Assembly: GCF_002224675.1 (NCBI RefSeq)
Contig: NZ_NMPZ01000002.1
Span: forward strand, 1-64,000
Origin: Segatella copri
GTDB lineage: Bacteria; Bacteroidota; Bacteroidia; Bacteroidales; Bacteroidaceae
Direction: 5' to 3'
DNA length: 64,000 nucleotides
Shown here: positions 35,962-45,782 of the stretch, piece by piece
How positions within the stretch are numbered: the first letter of the stretch is position 1
Layout of the letters: each line of letters begins with the position of its first letter
Made by a program: the position numbers and the translations under genes
Notes under the pieces: generated by a model
Told to the model about the DNA's origin: nothing
The model's input: only the letters and a program-made list of their open reading frames with translations
Database searches by the model: none

Positions 35962-38430
35962 TTATCTCAGTTCTGCGTTGAGCTTACCTGTGAGGTTGGC
36001 AATGAGCTTCTTCATGATGGCATCAATCTGCTTGTCATTCAATGTCTTCTCCTCATCCTGCAGGATGAAGTTTACGGCATAGCTCTTCTTGCCCTCTGGC
36101 AGATTCTTACCCTCATATACGTCGAAGAGTACCACGCTCTTCAGGAGCTTCTTCTCTGTCTGATGGGCAATCTGCTCAATCTGTGCAAACTCCACGTTCT
36201 TGTCAACGAGCAGCGCAAGGTCGCGGCTCACAGATGGATACTTGCTGATATCTGTGTAAGTAAGGTTCACCTTCTTCACGGTCTTCACCAGGTTATCCCA
36301 GTGAACATCAGCATAGAATACATCCTGCTCGATGTCGAATGCCTTCTTCAGCTTGTGGCTCAGGATACCCATCTCTACCAATACCTTGCCGGCACGGGTC
36401 TCGTAGTTCACGCCCTTGGCAAAGATGTTGTTGTCGCTGTGCTTGATTACGAGGTTGTTCTGTGGCATACCCACACGGCGGAGGATATTCTCTACCACTG
36501 CCTTCAGCTCGTAGATATTGCTCTGCTCATCTGCATGAGCCCAACTGCCCTCTACTCGCTTACCGGTGATGAAGAGTGACATGTGAGCCTCCTGAGAGTA
36601 AGCCTTGATAGGACTCTCCTCGCTCCACTTCTCCTTATTATATAAATAGGTATTACCCACCTCGAAGAACTTCAGGTTCTGGCTCTTGTGGTTGATGTTA
36701 CGGGCTACGCTCTCCAAACCGCCGAAGAGCATGGTCTGGCGCATCACGCCGAGATCAGCACTCAATGGGTTCATCACCTTCACTACGCTCTCCAAAGGAT
36801 ACTTGTTCAGCTCCAGGTCGGTATAGTAGCTGGTCTTGCTCAGAGAGTTGTTGAGAATCTCCATGAAGCCCTCGCCTACCAACTGCTCAGCCACGAGGTT
36901 CTGGCTGTGATAAGCCTTGTCCTCATCACCCTGAACAGTCAAAGAACTCTTCAGCTGGGTAGGAATCTCCACATTATTATATCCATAGATACGGAGGATA
37001 TCCTCTACCACATCGCAAGGACGCTGAACATCCACGCGATAAGCAGGAACCAGGAGGTCGATGCCCTCAGCATCCTCCTTCACGATCTTCATCTCCAGAG
37101 ATGTGGCGATATTCTTGATGGTCTCAGCACCAATCTCCTTACCGATGAGGCGGTGAGCATACTCATAGTTCAGGCGAACTGGGAAATCCTGCATTGGCTC
37201 TGGATATACATCCTTGATCTGCATGGAAATCTTGCCGCCTGCCAACTGCTTGCAGAGGATAGCAGCCTGCTTCAATGCATAAATCTGTCCGTTAGGATCT
37301 ACGCCACGCTCAAAACGGTAGCTGGCATCTGTGCTCAAACCATGACGGCGAGCGCTCTTGCGGATCCATGTTGGGTGGAAGTAAGCACTCTCCAGAACCA
37401 CGCTCTTGGTGGTCTCGTAAGTACCGGAACCCTTACCGCCGAAGATACCGGCGATACACATTGGCTCCTCAGCATTGCAGATGCTCAGGTCGTGCTCACC
37501 CAGGGTGTGCTCCTCGCCATCCAGGGTCACGAACTTGGTGCCCTCTGGCTGGGTGCGGACTACAATCTTATGACCGGTAACCATGTCGGCATCGAAGCAG
37601 TGCAATGGCTGGCCGTATGCCATCATGATGTAGTTGGTGATATCCACGATATTGTTGATTGGTCTGAGGCCGATGATGTTCAGCTTGTCCTGCAACCACT
37701 TTGGGCTCTCCTTCACCTCGCAGTCGGTGATGCTAACGCAGGCATAGCGCTTGCAAGCCTCGGTGTTCTCAATCTCTACATCGATAGGAAGATCCTCGTT
37801 ATCTACTACGAATTCATCGCAAGATGGGCGATGCAGACTGGTCTCATAACCATTCTGCTTCAACCAGGCATAGAGGTCGCGGGCCACACCCCAGTGGCCG
37901 AGTGCATCGGCACGGTTGGCTGTGATATCAATCTCGATGAGCCAGTCGCTCTCCAGGTGATAGTACTCGGCAGCAGGCTGACCCACTGGAGCATCCTCTG
38001 GGAGCACGATGATACCGTCGTGAGATGTACCCACGCCAATCTCATCCTCAGCACAGATCATACCCAAGCTCTCTACACCGAGGAGCTTGCTCTTCTTGAT
38101 GGTAAAACTCTGGTCGCCGTCGTAGAGCACACAGCCCAGGTCGGCAACGATTACTTTCTGACCGGCAGCCACGTTAGGCGCACCGCAGACAATCTGCTGT
38201 GGCTCACCCTTGCCCAGGTCAACGGTTGTTACGTGGAGGTGATCGCTGTTAGGATGCGCCTCGCATGTCAACACTTTACCTACGTAAAGACCTTTCAGTC
38301 CACCCTTGATAGACTGTACTTCCTCCAAAGCGTCCACTTCGAGTCCGCAAGAGGTCAGCGCATCGGCAGTCTCCTGTGGTGTCAGGTCGAAATCGACGTA
38401 TTCTTTAAGCCATTTGTATGAAACGTTCAT
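35962..38430 (-). CDS. pheT: Phenylalanyl-tRNA synthetase beta subunit
   Basis: 822 residues. Domains in order: N-terminal MNVSYKWLKEYVDFDLTP; EMAP/tRNA-binding OB fold (about 40-155; GKVLTCEAHPNSDHLHVTTVDLG); B3/4 editing domain (about 215-385; NIVDITNYIMMAYGQPLHCFDAD); B5 domain (about 405-475); catalytic-like core; and a C-terminal ferredoxin-like anticodon domain (YPSVSRDLALLVDKNVEFAQIEQ...LFDVYEGKNLPEGKKSYAVNFILQ). Charges tRNA-Phe with the alpha subunit, which is not in this window. Own promoter at 38521-38528 with an 85-nt leader. Confidence 0.96.
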   Translation of the reverse strand: MNVSYKWLKEYVDFDLTPQETADALTSCGLEVDALEEVQSIKGGLKGLYVGKVLTCEAHPNSDHLHVTTVDLGKGEPQQIVCGAPNVAAGQKVIVADLGCVLYDGDQSFTIKKSKLLGVESLGMICAEDEIGVGTSHDGIIVLPEDAPVGQPAAEYYHLESDWLIEIDITANRADALGHWGVARDLYAWLKQNGYETSLHRPSCDEFVVDNEDLPIDVEIENTEACKRYACVSITDCEVKESPKWLQDKLNIIGLRPINNIVDITNYIMMAYGQPLHCFDADMVTGHKIVVRTQPEGTKFVTLDGEEHTLGEHDLSICNAEEPMCIAGIFGGKGSGTYETTKSVVLESAYFHPTWIRKSARRHGLSTDASYRFERGVDPNGQIYALKQAAILCKQLAGGKISMQIKDVYPEPMQDFPVRLNYEYAHRLIGKEIGAETIKNIATSLEMKIVKEDAEGIDLLVPAYRVDVQRPCDVVEDILRIYGYNNVEIPTQLKSSLTVQGDEDKAYHSQNLVAEQLVGEGFMEILNNSLSKTSYYTDLELNKYPLESVVKVMNPLSADLGVMRQTMLFGGLESVARNINHKSQNLKFFEVGNTYLYNKEKWSEESPIKAYSQEAHMSLFITGKRVEGSWAHADEQSNIYELKAVVENILRRVGMPQNNLVIKHSDNNIFAKGVNYETRAGKVLVEMGILSHKLKKAFDIEQDVFYADVHWDNLVKTVKKVNLTYTDISKYPSVSRDLALLVDKNVEFAQIEQIAHQTEKKLLKSVVLFDVYEGKNLPEGKKSYAVNFILQDEEKTLNDKQIDAIMKKLIANLTGKLNAELR

Positions 38431-38520
38431 TATAATGTTTTTTTATTATTTTCTCTTTATCAAGCGTTTGGGAACCTCCTCGTCATCACGCATTTGTGGC
38501 ACAAGAGCCCTAAAACTTTG

Positions 38521-38528
38521 CAAAAATA
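38521..38528 (-). promoter_or_regulatory. -7 box (TATTTTTG) for pheT
   Basis: TAnnTTTG on the minus strand followed by CAAAG, 91 bp before the pheT ATG and just past the terminator of the upstream PBP gene. Confidence 0.65.
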
Positions 38529-38549
38529 CAAAAAATAATGGAGATAAGC

Positions 38550-38606
38550 AAAAAACATCCGCCATTTTTGCACTATTTAAAAGAAATGAGTGCAAAAATG
38601 GCGGAT
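38550..38606 (-). terminator. Terminator of the PBP1a gene (18-bp perfect stem)
   Basis: ATCCGCCATTTTTGCACT pairs perfectly with AGTGCAAAAATGGCGGAT around a 14-nt loop. On the minus strand the stem is followed by GTTTTTTG. It separates the PBP1a gene from pheT. Confidence 0.8.
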
Positions 38607-38645
38607 AGTCTTTTGATGACGGCATCAGGAGCACTTCCCGAGGAA

Positions 38646-40976
38646 TTATTCGAATACTTCGTCGATGGCATTCACCTGCTCAAAGGAGTCTTGCTCGCCA
38701 CCGCTGCCCACATGGTAGCATGGGTTGTAATCGGCAGGGATATCAAACTTCACCTCCGGACTGTAGCCCAGCGAGACATCGGCATACACCTTCTTCATGA
38801 AGATAGCCCAGATAGGAAGCGCCATGGTGGCACCCTGACCCATACTCATGGAATCGAAGTGGATATCGCGATCCTCACCGCCTACCCAGCAGCCACTTAC
38901 CAGCTGCGGAGTAAAGCCGATAAACCATCCATCACTGTTGTTATTGGTGGTACCCGTCTTGGCACCAATCTGTCCCTCCAGCTTATAACGGTAGCGCAGT
39001 CTTCCTGCCGTACCATTATCCACTACGCCCATCATCATGGTGAGCATCTTCATGGCATTGTCGGCACTGATCACCTCGTTCATTCGTGGCTGGAAGGTGG
39101 CGATGGTGTTACCCTCGTTATCCTCGATGCGGCTCACGAACATCGGAGCCGTACGGATACCATGGTTGGCAAAGGCTGTATAGGCGCTCACCATCTCGCT
39201 CACGCTTACCTCGCACGGTCCGAGACACAAGCTCAGAGATGCATGAATATCAGGGTTGTTGATACCATAGTCATGCAGCAGCTGGACAAACTGCGATGGG
39301 TTCAGCTTACTCATCAGATAGGCACTGATCCAGTTGTTACTCTGTGCCAATCCCCAGCTCAGCGGAACCATCTGGCCGTATCTCGAATGGTTGGCATTTC
39401 TAGGCGTCCATGGTCTGCCAGCCACCATATAGGTCTGCTGGCGGTTAGGTGCCTTATCGCAAGGCGAGAAACCGTTTTCCATCGCCAGACTATAGAGGAA
39501 TGGCTTGATGGTAGAACCCACCTGTCTTCTTCCCAGACTTACCATATCATACATGAAGTGGGTATAGTCCAATCCACCCACGTATGCCTTCACGGCACCC
39601 GTCTTAGGATCCATGCTCATGAATCCGCTGCGCAGGAAGGTCTTATAATAGCGGATGGAATCGAGCGGACTCATCAGCGTATCGATGTCGCCATGATAGG
39701 TAAACACGGTCATCGGAATCTTCTTGCGGAAGGTATCGTGAATCTCTTCTGCCGAGCATCCCGCCTCCTTCATCTGTCGGTAGCGCTCGCACTGGGTAAC
39801 GCTGCGGTTCAGGATAGCCTTGATCTGCTTAGGGGTCAGCTTGTCGCTGTATGGCGAACTTGGCTTGTTTGAAATCTCCTTGCTGAAGGCTGGCTGCAGA
39901 TAGCGTGCCACGTGCTGATACACAGCCTCTTCGGCATATCGCTGCATACGGCTGTCCACAGTGGTAAACACCTTCAATCCATCGCTATATACATTATATG
40001 GAGAACCATCCTTCTTGAAGTTCTTGTTGCACCATCCATACAGAGGATCAGTATTCCAGAGGATGGAATCGGCAACAAACTGAGCATAGTTCCACGATGC
40101 ATAATCCTTTCTTTCCGGACGGGTAGCCATCAGATACTTGCGCAGATATTCGCGCAGGTAGGTAGCCGAACCATCCTTATGGTCGGTACGGTGGAAATTG
40201 AGCGTGAGCGGTTCTGCCGAATACTGGCTGTATTCAGCATGATCCAGATAGCCCGCCTTCACCATCTGCGAGAGCACCACGTTTCTTCTGTCGCGGGCAC
40301 GCTCCGGATAGCGCACAGGGTTGAAGAGCGATGGATTCTTGCAGAGACCGATGAGCGTAGCCGCCTCGGTGAGGGTAAGATCCTTCGGTTCCTTATTAAA
40401 ATAGGTATTCGCTGCCGTCTTGATACCCACGGCATTGTGCAGGAAGTCGAAGTAGTTGAGATAGAGTGCCAGGATTTCCTGCTTGGTATAGTATCGCTCC
40501 AGCTTGATGGCGATGACCCACTCTATCGGTTTCTGCAGCAGTCGCTCCAGGGTGCTCGATGCCTTTTCGGAATAGAGCTGCTTGGCAAGCTGCTGGGTGA
40601 TGGTAGATCCACCTCCGGCATTGGTCTGCCCGAGGAGTCCACGCTTCACGATGGCACGGCCGAGCGCACGGAAGTCGATGCCCGAATGCTCATAGAATCG
40701 TTCATCCTCCGTGGCAACCAGTGCCTTTATTAAATAAGGTGACATCTTCTTGTAAGGTATCACGATACGGTTCTCCTTATTCAGGTTCCATGTACCCAGC
40801 ACCTTTCCATCAGACGAATACACCTGAGTGGCGAATCTGCTGATAGGATTCTGCAGATCCTCGATGTCCGGCATGTAACCGATCCATCCGTTCCAGATGG
40901 CAAAGAAGGCCAGCATAGCCGACACGACAAAGGTGGCAAAAATGCCCCATAACGTATAGATAAAATGTTTTCTCAT
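38646..40976 (-). CDS. Class A penicillin-binding protein (PBP1a-type)
   Basis: Bifunctional peptidoglycan synthase, 776 residues from the ATG at 40976. One N-terminal transmembrane helix (about 7-30, [20 protein letters not shown]); GT51 glycosyltransferase with catalytic E90 in [12 protein letters not shown] and [13 protein letters not shown]; then transpeptidase with S488 in GSTIKPF, SNN ([12 protein letters not shown]) and KTGTTNN. The start was chosen over an upstream frame because the -7 box (41001-41008) is 25 bp before it. Divergent from pyrB. Confidence 0.95.
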   Translation of the reverse strand: MRKHFIYTLWGIFATFVVSAMLAFFAIWNGWIGYMPDIEDLQNPISRFATQVYSSDGKVLGTWNLNKENRIVIPYKKMSPYLIKALVATEDERFYEHSGIDFRALGRAIVKRGLLGQTNAGGGSTITQQLAKQLYSEKASSTLERLLQKPIEWVIAIKLERYYTKQEILALYLNYFDFLHNAVGIKTAANTYFNKEPKDLTLTEAATLIGLCKNPSLFNPVRYPERARDRRNVVLSQMVKAGYLDHAEYSQYSAEPLTLNFHRTDHKDGSATYLREYLRKYLMATRPERKDYASWNYAQFVADSILWNTDPLYGWCNKNFKKDGSPYNVYSDGLKVFTTVDSRMQRYAEEAVYQHVARYLQPAFSKEISNKPSSPYSDKLTPKQIKAILNRSVTQCERYRQMKEAGCSAEEIHDTFRKKIPMTVFTYHGDIDTLMSPLDSIRYYKTFLRSGFMSMDPKTGAVKAYVGGLDYTHFMYDMVSLGRRQVGSTIKPFLYSLAMENGFSPCDKAPNRQQTYMVAGRPWTPRNANHSRYGQMVPLSWGLAQSNNWISAYLMSKLNPSQFVQLLHDYGINNPDIHASLSLCLGPCEVSVSEMVSAYTAFANHGIRTAPMFVSRIEDNEGNTIATFQPRMNEVISADNAMKMLTMMMGVVDNGTAGRLRYRYKLEGQIGAKTGTTNNNSDGWFIGFTPQLVSGCWVGGEDRDIHFDSMSMGQGATMALPIWAIFMKKVYADVSLGYSPEVKFDIPADYNPCYHVGSGGEQDSFEQVNAIDEVFE

Positions 40977-41000
40977 CTCTATTTCTTCATTTATTTTGTG

Positions 41001-41008
41001 CAAAATTA
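41001..41008 (-). promoter_or_regulatory. -7 box (TAATTTTG) for the PBP1a gene
   Basis: TAnnTTTG on the minus strand followed by CACAAAA, 25 bp before the ATG at 40976. Confidence 0.7.
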
Positions 41009-41051
41009 CTAAAAAGTTTTGAAATCTCGCACATAAATCAAAAATTATATG

Positions 41052-41059
41052 TAACTTTG
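41052..41059 (+). promoter_or_regulatory. -7 box (TAACTTTG) for pyrB-pyrI-glyA
   Basis: TAnnTTTG followed by GGGGGC, 34 bp before the pyrB ATG. It overlaps an upstream in-frame ATG (41057), ruling that start out. The initially transcribed region would be short and G-rich. Confidence 0.75.
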
Positions 41060-41092
41060 GGGGCGATTTCAGAACATTCAATCAAAATTCGT

Positions 41093-42040
41093 ATGGAAAA
41101 ACATAATTTTGTGACGATTGCTGACCTCTCGAAGGAGAAAATCATGTACCTCCTCGAAATGGCGCAAGAGTTTGAAAAACATCCCAACAGGGAGTTGTTG
41201 AAGGGAAAGGTCGTAGCGACCCTTTTCTTCGAACCATCTACTCGTACCCAACTCAGTTTCCAGACAGCTGCCAATCGCCTTGGCGCACGTGTCATCGGCT
41301 TCTCTGATGCCAAGACATCCAGCACTACCAAGGGCGAAACGCTGAAGGACACCATTCTCATGGTGAGCAACTACGCCGACGTCATCACCATGCGCCACTT
41401 CATCGAGGGTGCAGCCCAGTATGCCAGTGAGGTAGCTCCAGTGCCTATCGTCAATGCCGGAGATGGTGCCCACATGCATCCATCCCAGTGCTTGCTCGAC
41501 CTCTACTCTATCTTCAAGACCCAGGGAACACTGGAGAACTTGAACATCTATCTTGTGGGTGACCTCAAGTATGGCCGCACCGTTCACTCACTTATCACCG
41601 CTATGCGCCACTTCAATCCTACCTTCCACTTCATCGCACCTAAGGAGCTTGCCATGCCAGAAGAGTACAAACTCTACTGCAAGGAGCACAACATCAAGTA
41701 CGTGGAGCACGAGGATTTCAACGAGGATGTGATTGCCGACGCCGATATTCTCTACATGACCCGTGTACAGAAGGAGCGTTTCAGCGACCTGATGGAGTAC
41801 GAGCGTGTGAAGAACGTGTATATCCTGAAGCGCGACATGCTCTGCAAGGCTAAGGAGAACATGAAGATCATGCACCCACTGCCACGTGTCAACGAGATTG
41901 CATACGATGTAGATGATGATCCACATGCATACTACATCCAGCAGGCTCAGAACGGTCTCTATGCCCGTGAGGCTATCTTCTGCCACTGCCTCGGTATCAC
42001 TCTGGAGGATGTGAAGAATGACAAGACCATTATTGAGTAG
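41093..42040 (+). CDS. pyrB: Aspartate carbamoyltransferase catalytic subunit
   Basis: First committed step of pyrimidine synthesis: carbamoyl phosphate plus aspartate to N-carbamoylaspartate. 315 residues. Carbamoyl-phosphate loop [13 protein letters not shown] with S49-T50-R51-T52, then [12 protein letters not shown] and [15 protein letters not shown], and the aspartate-binding [10 protein letters not shown]. It pairs with PyrI encoded 30 bp downstream, so an E. coli-like allosteric enzyme is expected. Confidence 0.97.
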   Translation: MEKHNFVTIADLSKEKIMYLLEMAQEFEKHPNRELLKGKVVATLFFEPSTRTQLSFQTAANRLGARVIGFSDAKTSSTTKGETLKDTILMVSNYADVITMRHFIEGAAQYASEVAPVPIVNAGDGAHMHPSQCLLDLYSIFKTQGTLENLNIYLVGDLKYGRTVHSLITAMRHFNPTFHFIAPKELAMPEEYKLYCKEHNIKYVEHEDFNEDVIADADILYMTRVQKERFSDLMEYERVKNVYILKRDMLCKAKENMKIMHPLPRVNEIAYDVDDDPHAYYIQQAQNGLYAREAIFCHCLGITLEDVKNDKTIIE

Positions 42041-42070
42041 TGTTTAGTGATTATTTATTAGTGATTAATT

Positions 42071-42535
42071 ATGGGAAACAATAAAAGTCAATTAGTAGTT
42101 GCGGCTATCGAGAACGGTACCGTAATCGACCATATACCAGCCGAGAAAACCTATCAGGTAGTCAACCTGCTCCAGTTGGAGAAGATGGACACTCCTGTTA
42201 CCATCGGCTACAACTTGCCTTCCAAGAAGATCGGCAAGAAGGGCATCATCAAGGTTGCCAACAAGTACTTTACCGATGAGGAAATCAACCGCCTCTCTGT
42301 GGTGGCTCCTAACATCGGACTGAGTATCATCAAAGACTACGAGATCGTGGAGAAGAAGACCGTAGAAACTCCAGATACGCTCAGGGGCATCGTAAAGTGC
42401 AACAACCCTAAGTGTATCACCAACAACGAGCCTATGCAGACCCTCTTCCACACCGTAGATAAGGTACTCGGTATCGTACGCTGTCATTACTGCGACAAGG
42501 AGCAGCAACTGGGCAAAGTGGAGCTTTGTAAGTAG
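42071..42535 (+). CDS. pyrI: Aspartate carbamoyltransferase regulatory subunit
   Basis: 154 residues, as usual. N-terminal nucleotide-binding domain ([22 protein letters not shown]) and C-terminal zinc domain with C110, C115, C138 and C141, all four ligands present at the spacing known from E. coli PyrI. It confers CTP/ATP control and holds catalytic trimers together. Located between pyrB and glyA (gaps of 30 and 25 bp). Confidence 0.97.
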   Translation: MGNNKSQLVVAAIENGTVIDHIPAEKTYQVVNLLQLEKMDTPVTIGYNLPSKKIGKKGIIKVANKYFTDEEINRLSVVAPNIGLSIIKDYEIVEKKTVETPDTLRGIVKCNNPKCITNNEPMQTLFHTVDKVLGIVRCHYCDKEQQLGKVELCK

Positions 42536-42560
42536 CATCAATCACATAAAATAAATAAGA

Positions 42561-43841
42561 ATGGTTAAAGATCAAGAGATTTTCGACTTAATCGAAAGAG
42601 AACATCAGCGTCAGCTGAAAGGCATGGAGCTGATTGCTTCTGAGAATTTCGTGAGTGACGAGGTGATGAACGCTATGGGTTCTTACCTTACCAACAAGTA
42701 TGCAGAGGGTCTGCCTGGCAAGCGCTACTATGGTGGATGCCAGGTGGTAGATATCGTAGAGAACCTTGCCATCGAACGCGTGAAGAAAGTCTTTGGTGCT
42801 GAGTATGCCAACGTGCAGCCTCACTCTGGTGCTCAGGCTAACGCTGCCGTATTGCTCGCCGTACTGAAACCGGGTGATACTTTTATGGGATTGAACCTCG
42901 ATCACGGCGGTCACCTTTCTCATGGCAGCCACGTCAATACTTCTGGTATTCTCTACAATCCTATCGGCTACAACCTGAACAAGGAGACGGGTCGTGTGGA
43001 TTACGACGAGATGGAGAAGCTGGCTCTGGAGCACAAGCCTAAGCTGATTATCGGTGGTGGTAGTGCCTACAGCCGTGAGTGGGATTATGCCCGCATGCGC
43101 AAGATTGCGGATGAGGTAGGTGCCCTCCTGATGATTGATATGGCTCACCCTGCAGGTCTGATTGCAGCCGGTCTGCTCGACAACCCATTGAAGTATGCCC
43201 ACATCGTTACTTCTACTACCCACAAGACTCTCCGTGGTCCTCGTGGCGGTATCATTCTGATGGGTAAGGATTTTGACAACCCATGGGGATTAACTACCAA
43301 GAAGGGTGAGGTAAAGAAGATGAGCATGCTCTTGAATTCTGCCGTATTCCCTGGTCAGCAGGGCGGTCCGCTGGAGCACGTCATCGCTGCCAAGGCTGTT
43401 GCCTTCAACGAGAATCTGCAGCCATCCTGGAAGGAGTATGCCATGCAGGTGAAGAAGAACGCAGCCGTTTTTGCTGACGATCTGATGGGTCGCGGCTTCA
43501 GCATCGTAAGCGGTGGTACAGACAACCACTCCATGCTCGTTGACCTCCGAAGCAAATATCCAGACCTCACTGGTAAAGTAGCTGAGAATGCGCTTGTTGC
43601 AGCAGATATCACCGTAAACAAGAACATGGTTCCATTCGATTCACGTTCTGCCTTCCAGACTTCAGGTATCCGCCTGGGCACAGCTGCCATGACAACCCGT
43701 GGCGCCAAGGAGGATATGATGCATCTCATCGCAGAGCTCATCGAGGAAGTATTGAATTCACCAGAGGATGAGAAGGTCATCGCCCGCGTTCGTGAGAAGG
43801 TAAACGAGACTATGAAGGATTATCCTCTCTTCGCTTACTAA
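42561..43841 (+). CDS. glyA: Serine hydroxymethyltransferase
   Basis: Converts serine and tetrahydrofolate to glycine and 5,10-methylene-THF, supplying one-carbon units for purine and thymidylate synthesis. 426 residues. Motifs: [58 protein letters not shown], and PLP lysine K222 in [13 protein letters not shown]. Third in the pyrB-pyrI-glyA operon, which links pyrimidine synthesis with one-carbon supply. A duplicated 15-bp segment spans its stop codon. Confidence 0.97.
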   Translation: MVKDQEIFDLIEREHQRQLKGMELIASENFVSDEVMNAMGSYLTNKYAEGLPGKRYYGGCQVVDIVENLAIERVKKVFGAEYANVQPHSGAQANAAVLLAVLKPGDTFMGLNLDHGGHLSHGSHVNTSGILYNPIGYNLNKETGRVDYDEMEKLALEHKPKLIIGGGSAYSREWDYARMRKIADEVGALLMIDMAHPAGLIAAGLLDNPLKYAHIVTSTTHKTLRGPRGGIILMGKDFDNPWGLTTKKGEVKKMSMLLNSAVFPGQQGGPLEHVIAAKAVAFNENLQPSWKEYAMQVKKNAAVFADDLMGRGFSIVSGGTDNHSMLVDLRSKYPDLTGKVAENALVAADITVNKNMVPFDSRSAFQTSGIRLGTAAMTTRGAKEDMMHLIAELIEEVLNSPEDEKVIARVREKVNETMKDYPLFAY

Positions 43842-43882
43842 GCAAAGGAAAAAGATTGGATTTATATCTAAGCAAAGGAAAA
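43838..43882. repeat. 15-bp direct repeat spanning the glyA stop codon
   Basis: CTAAGCAAAGGAAAA occurs at 43838-43852, including the stop TAA, and again at 43868-43882, a 30-bp period. It looks like a small local duplication. Confidence 0.6.
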
Positions 43883-43903
43883 TTCAATTTGATATATATA
43901 TAC

Positions 43904-43940
43904 AAAAAAGACTGCGGGTATCAAGTTCGCAGTCTTTTTT
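43904..43940 (+). terminator. Terminator of the pyrB-pyrI-glyA operon
   Basis: AAAAAAGACTGCG pairs with CGCAGTCTTTTTT (11-nt loop); the T-rich arm doubles as the tail. Confidence 0.85.
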
Positions 43941-44016
43941 AATTCCGTATCATATTTTATTTTTCAGTTTCAAATCATATTTTAAACTTCATCATCAAAA
44001 ACAAGAAAACATTGTT

Positions 44017-44763
44017 ATGAGAAAATTAAAAAGCCTCCTGCTGATGGCATTGGCATTGCTTCCAGCAAGCAAGACTCTTGCACAGACCAACGCACAGATT
44101 CTTTATGATTTCGGTAACGACCGTAAGTATGTAACCCTGACTTTGGAGATGTTCAAGCAGGACAAATGGGGAAGCACCTACTTCTTCGTTGACCACGACT
44201 TCAACTACGACAAGATGGACCCTAACAGTCCAAACGTAGCACAGGGCGGCACCTATACCGAGATTTCACGTGCCTTGAACTTCTGGCAGAACAGCAGCAT
44301 GAAAAACTGGAGCCTGCACGTAGAGTACAATGGCGGTATCACCAAGAACTACCCTATCAACAATGCCTGGCTCTTCGGTGTGGAGTATCTGATTCACGAT
44401 GCTACCTACAAGAACACCCTGAATCTGGACGTTCTCTATAAGACCATCCGCAAGACCGACCAGAATGTTCCGATGCAGTTGACAGCCGTATGGACCTGCA
44501 ACGACCTTTTCGGCGTAAAGGGACTGAAGTTTGACGGCTTCGCTGATTTCTGGTGGGAAACCCACGGAACCGTAGATGGCGACGGCAAGGCTAAGACCCG
44601 CCACACGGTATTCATCACCGAGCCACAGCTGTGGTACAAGGTAGGCCAGCACTTCGGCTGCGAGAACCTGAGCCTGGGTGGTGAGGTAGAGATTACCAAT
44701 AACTTCGGCAGCACCGATGGAGCAAAGGTTCGCCCTTGCCTGGGTGTGAAGTGGGACTTCTAA
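44017..44763 (+). CDS. DUF5020 family exported protein (Tsx-like barrel)
   Basis: 248 residues: signal peptide 1-22 (ends KTLAQ), then a beta-rich protein ending in Phe (CLGVKWDF), as outer-membrane barrels do. Sequence (ILYDFGNDRKYVTLTLEMFKQDKWGSTYFFVDHDFNY, TYTEISRALNFW, NNAWLFGVEYL) matches DUF5020 of Bacteroidetes, which has distant similarity to nucleoside-specific Tsx channels. Channel function is inferred from fold. Apparently monocistronic; no clear TAnnTTTG box found upstream. Confidence 0.83.
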   Translation: MRKLKSLLLMALALLPASKTLAQTNAQILYDFGNDRKYVTLTLEMFKQDKWGSTYFFVDHDFNYDKMDPNSPNVAQGGTYTEISRALNFWQNSSMKNWSLHVEYNGGITKNYPINNAWLFGVEYLIHDATYKNTLNLDVLYKTIRKTDQNVPMQLTAVWTCNDLFGVKGLKFDGFADFWWETHGTVDGDGKAKTRHTVFITEPQLWYKVGQHFGCENLSLGGEVEITNNFGSTDGAKVRPCLGVKWDF

Positions 44764-44800
44764 GGACTGCTTCTTGACAATTCTGCAGATTTTTGTGCAA

Positions 44801-44892
44801 GCTAGAGATGCTTAGTATTAATTATATATATTAAAAAGAAAATATATAAAAGAAAAATATAACAAGTATGTTAAGCATCTCCAGCATGCATT
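44801..44892 (+). terminator. Long-loop hairpin after the DUF5020 gene
   Basis: GCTAGAGATGCTTA (44801-44814) and TAAGCATCTCCAGC (44872-44885) pair over 14 bp with one G-U, enclosing an unusually long A/T-only-type loop of about 57 nt, then ATGCATTTTTTG. Probable terminator with an atypical loop. Confidence 0.55.
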
Positions 44893-44912
44893 TTTTGTTT
44901 TTGAAAGTCAGA

Positions 44913-45782
44913 TTATCTACCGACCTTCAGTCCTCCGTCAGAGATGCTTCCAACACCATCCTTATGACGGGTGTATTTGCCTGCAACACCGCTCAGATGC
45001 ACGCCGCCAACACCATCCAGATCAACATTCAGAACCTGGCAGTCAACCTTGGCGCTTACCTTACCCACGCCATCATTGTTGATCTTCAGATTTCCGCCCT
45101 TGAAGAAATCGAGCGTAACGGAGCCTACACCCTCGTTATCCACCTTCAGGTCGCTCATCGCCACATTGCCAACCTTTACGGAGCCTACACCTTCGTTGTC
45201 AATCTTCATCACGTCGCCCTTGGCATCATCGATGCTGACAGAGCCTACACCCTCGTTGGTTACATCCAGTCTGTTGGCAAGAATCTGCTTGATGCTGACA
45301 GAGCCTACGCCCTCGTTATCGATTTCCAGGCGGTCGCTGTTGACAGACTTGGCATAGAACGAGCCTACCCCTTCCTGGGTAATCTTCACCAGGTCAGGAC
45401 TGGTGATATAAATCTTCAATCTGTTTTTTTCAGAATTACAGCTGGCAGGTACCTTGAGTCTTCCCGTGAGACCGATCTTCACTTCGCCGTCTCGATACAC
45501 CACCTTGATTTTCTCCTTAAGTTTCTGAACGAACTCAGCATCCTTGATGGCAGAGTAATCCAGTCGAACGCTGCATTCATCGCCGTCGTTCTGTGTATAA
45601 TAGACACTGGCAACCATATCCACGTCGATAGCCTTGAAAGGCTTCTCTCTCAAATCATCCTGCGTAAACTCCAGGCTTCCTCTCATTTCAGAAGAGGTAG
45701 TAGAACCCATACTGCAGGAACAGATGCCCATAGAGGCAAGAAACAAAGTTGCCGAAGCAACCCAAATACTCATTGTTTTCAT
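44913..45782 (-). CDS. Head-GIN/DUF2807 adhesin-like lipoprotein with eight 20-residue repeats
   Basis: 289 residues. Type II signal peptide with lipobox near GICSC (C about 22-24), an N-terminal DUF2807-like part (FKAIDVDMVASVYYTQNDGDECSVRLD), then eight repeats of ~20 residues anchored by (E/D)GVGS(V/I) from about residue 135 to the C terminus. The DNA shows the repeat as GAGCCTAC at exactly 60-bp intervals (45121, 45181, 45241, 45301, 45361). The domain usually folds as a right-handed beta-solenoid. Probably surface or periplasmic; ligand unknown. The regular period and near-identical repeats suggest recent internal expansion or gene conversion. Confidence 0.85.
   Translation of the reverse strand: MKTMSIWVASATLFLASMGICSCSMGSTTSSEMRGSLEFTQDDLREKPFKAIDVDMVASVYYTQNDGDECSVRLDYSAIKDAEFVQKLKEKIKVVYRDGEVKIGLTGRLKVPASCNSEKNRLKIYITSPDLVKITQEGVGSFYAKSVNSDRLEIDNEGVGSVSIKQILANRLDVTNEGVGSVSIDDAKGDVMKIDNEGVGSVKVGNVAMSDLKVDNEGVGSVTLDFFKGGNLKINNDGVGKVSAKVDCQVLNVDLDGVGGVHLSGVAGKYTRHKDGVGSISDGGLKVGR

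Noticed and set aside
36688..38421. 577-codon open frame antisense to pheT
   Set aside because: Fully inside pheT on the opposite strand; the pheT frame has all family domains, and the antisense product shows no recognisable domain.
38446..38634. 62-codon open frame across the PBP1a terminator
   Set aside because: It runs through the perfect hairpin and the pheT promoter; no independent gene signals.
38538..39872. 444-codon open frame antisense to the PBP1a gene
   Set aside because: It starts inside the terminator hairpin and runs opposite the transpeptidase domain; its long length reflects codon bias of the true gene.
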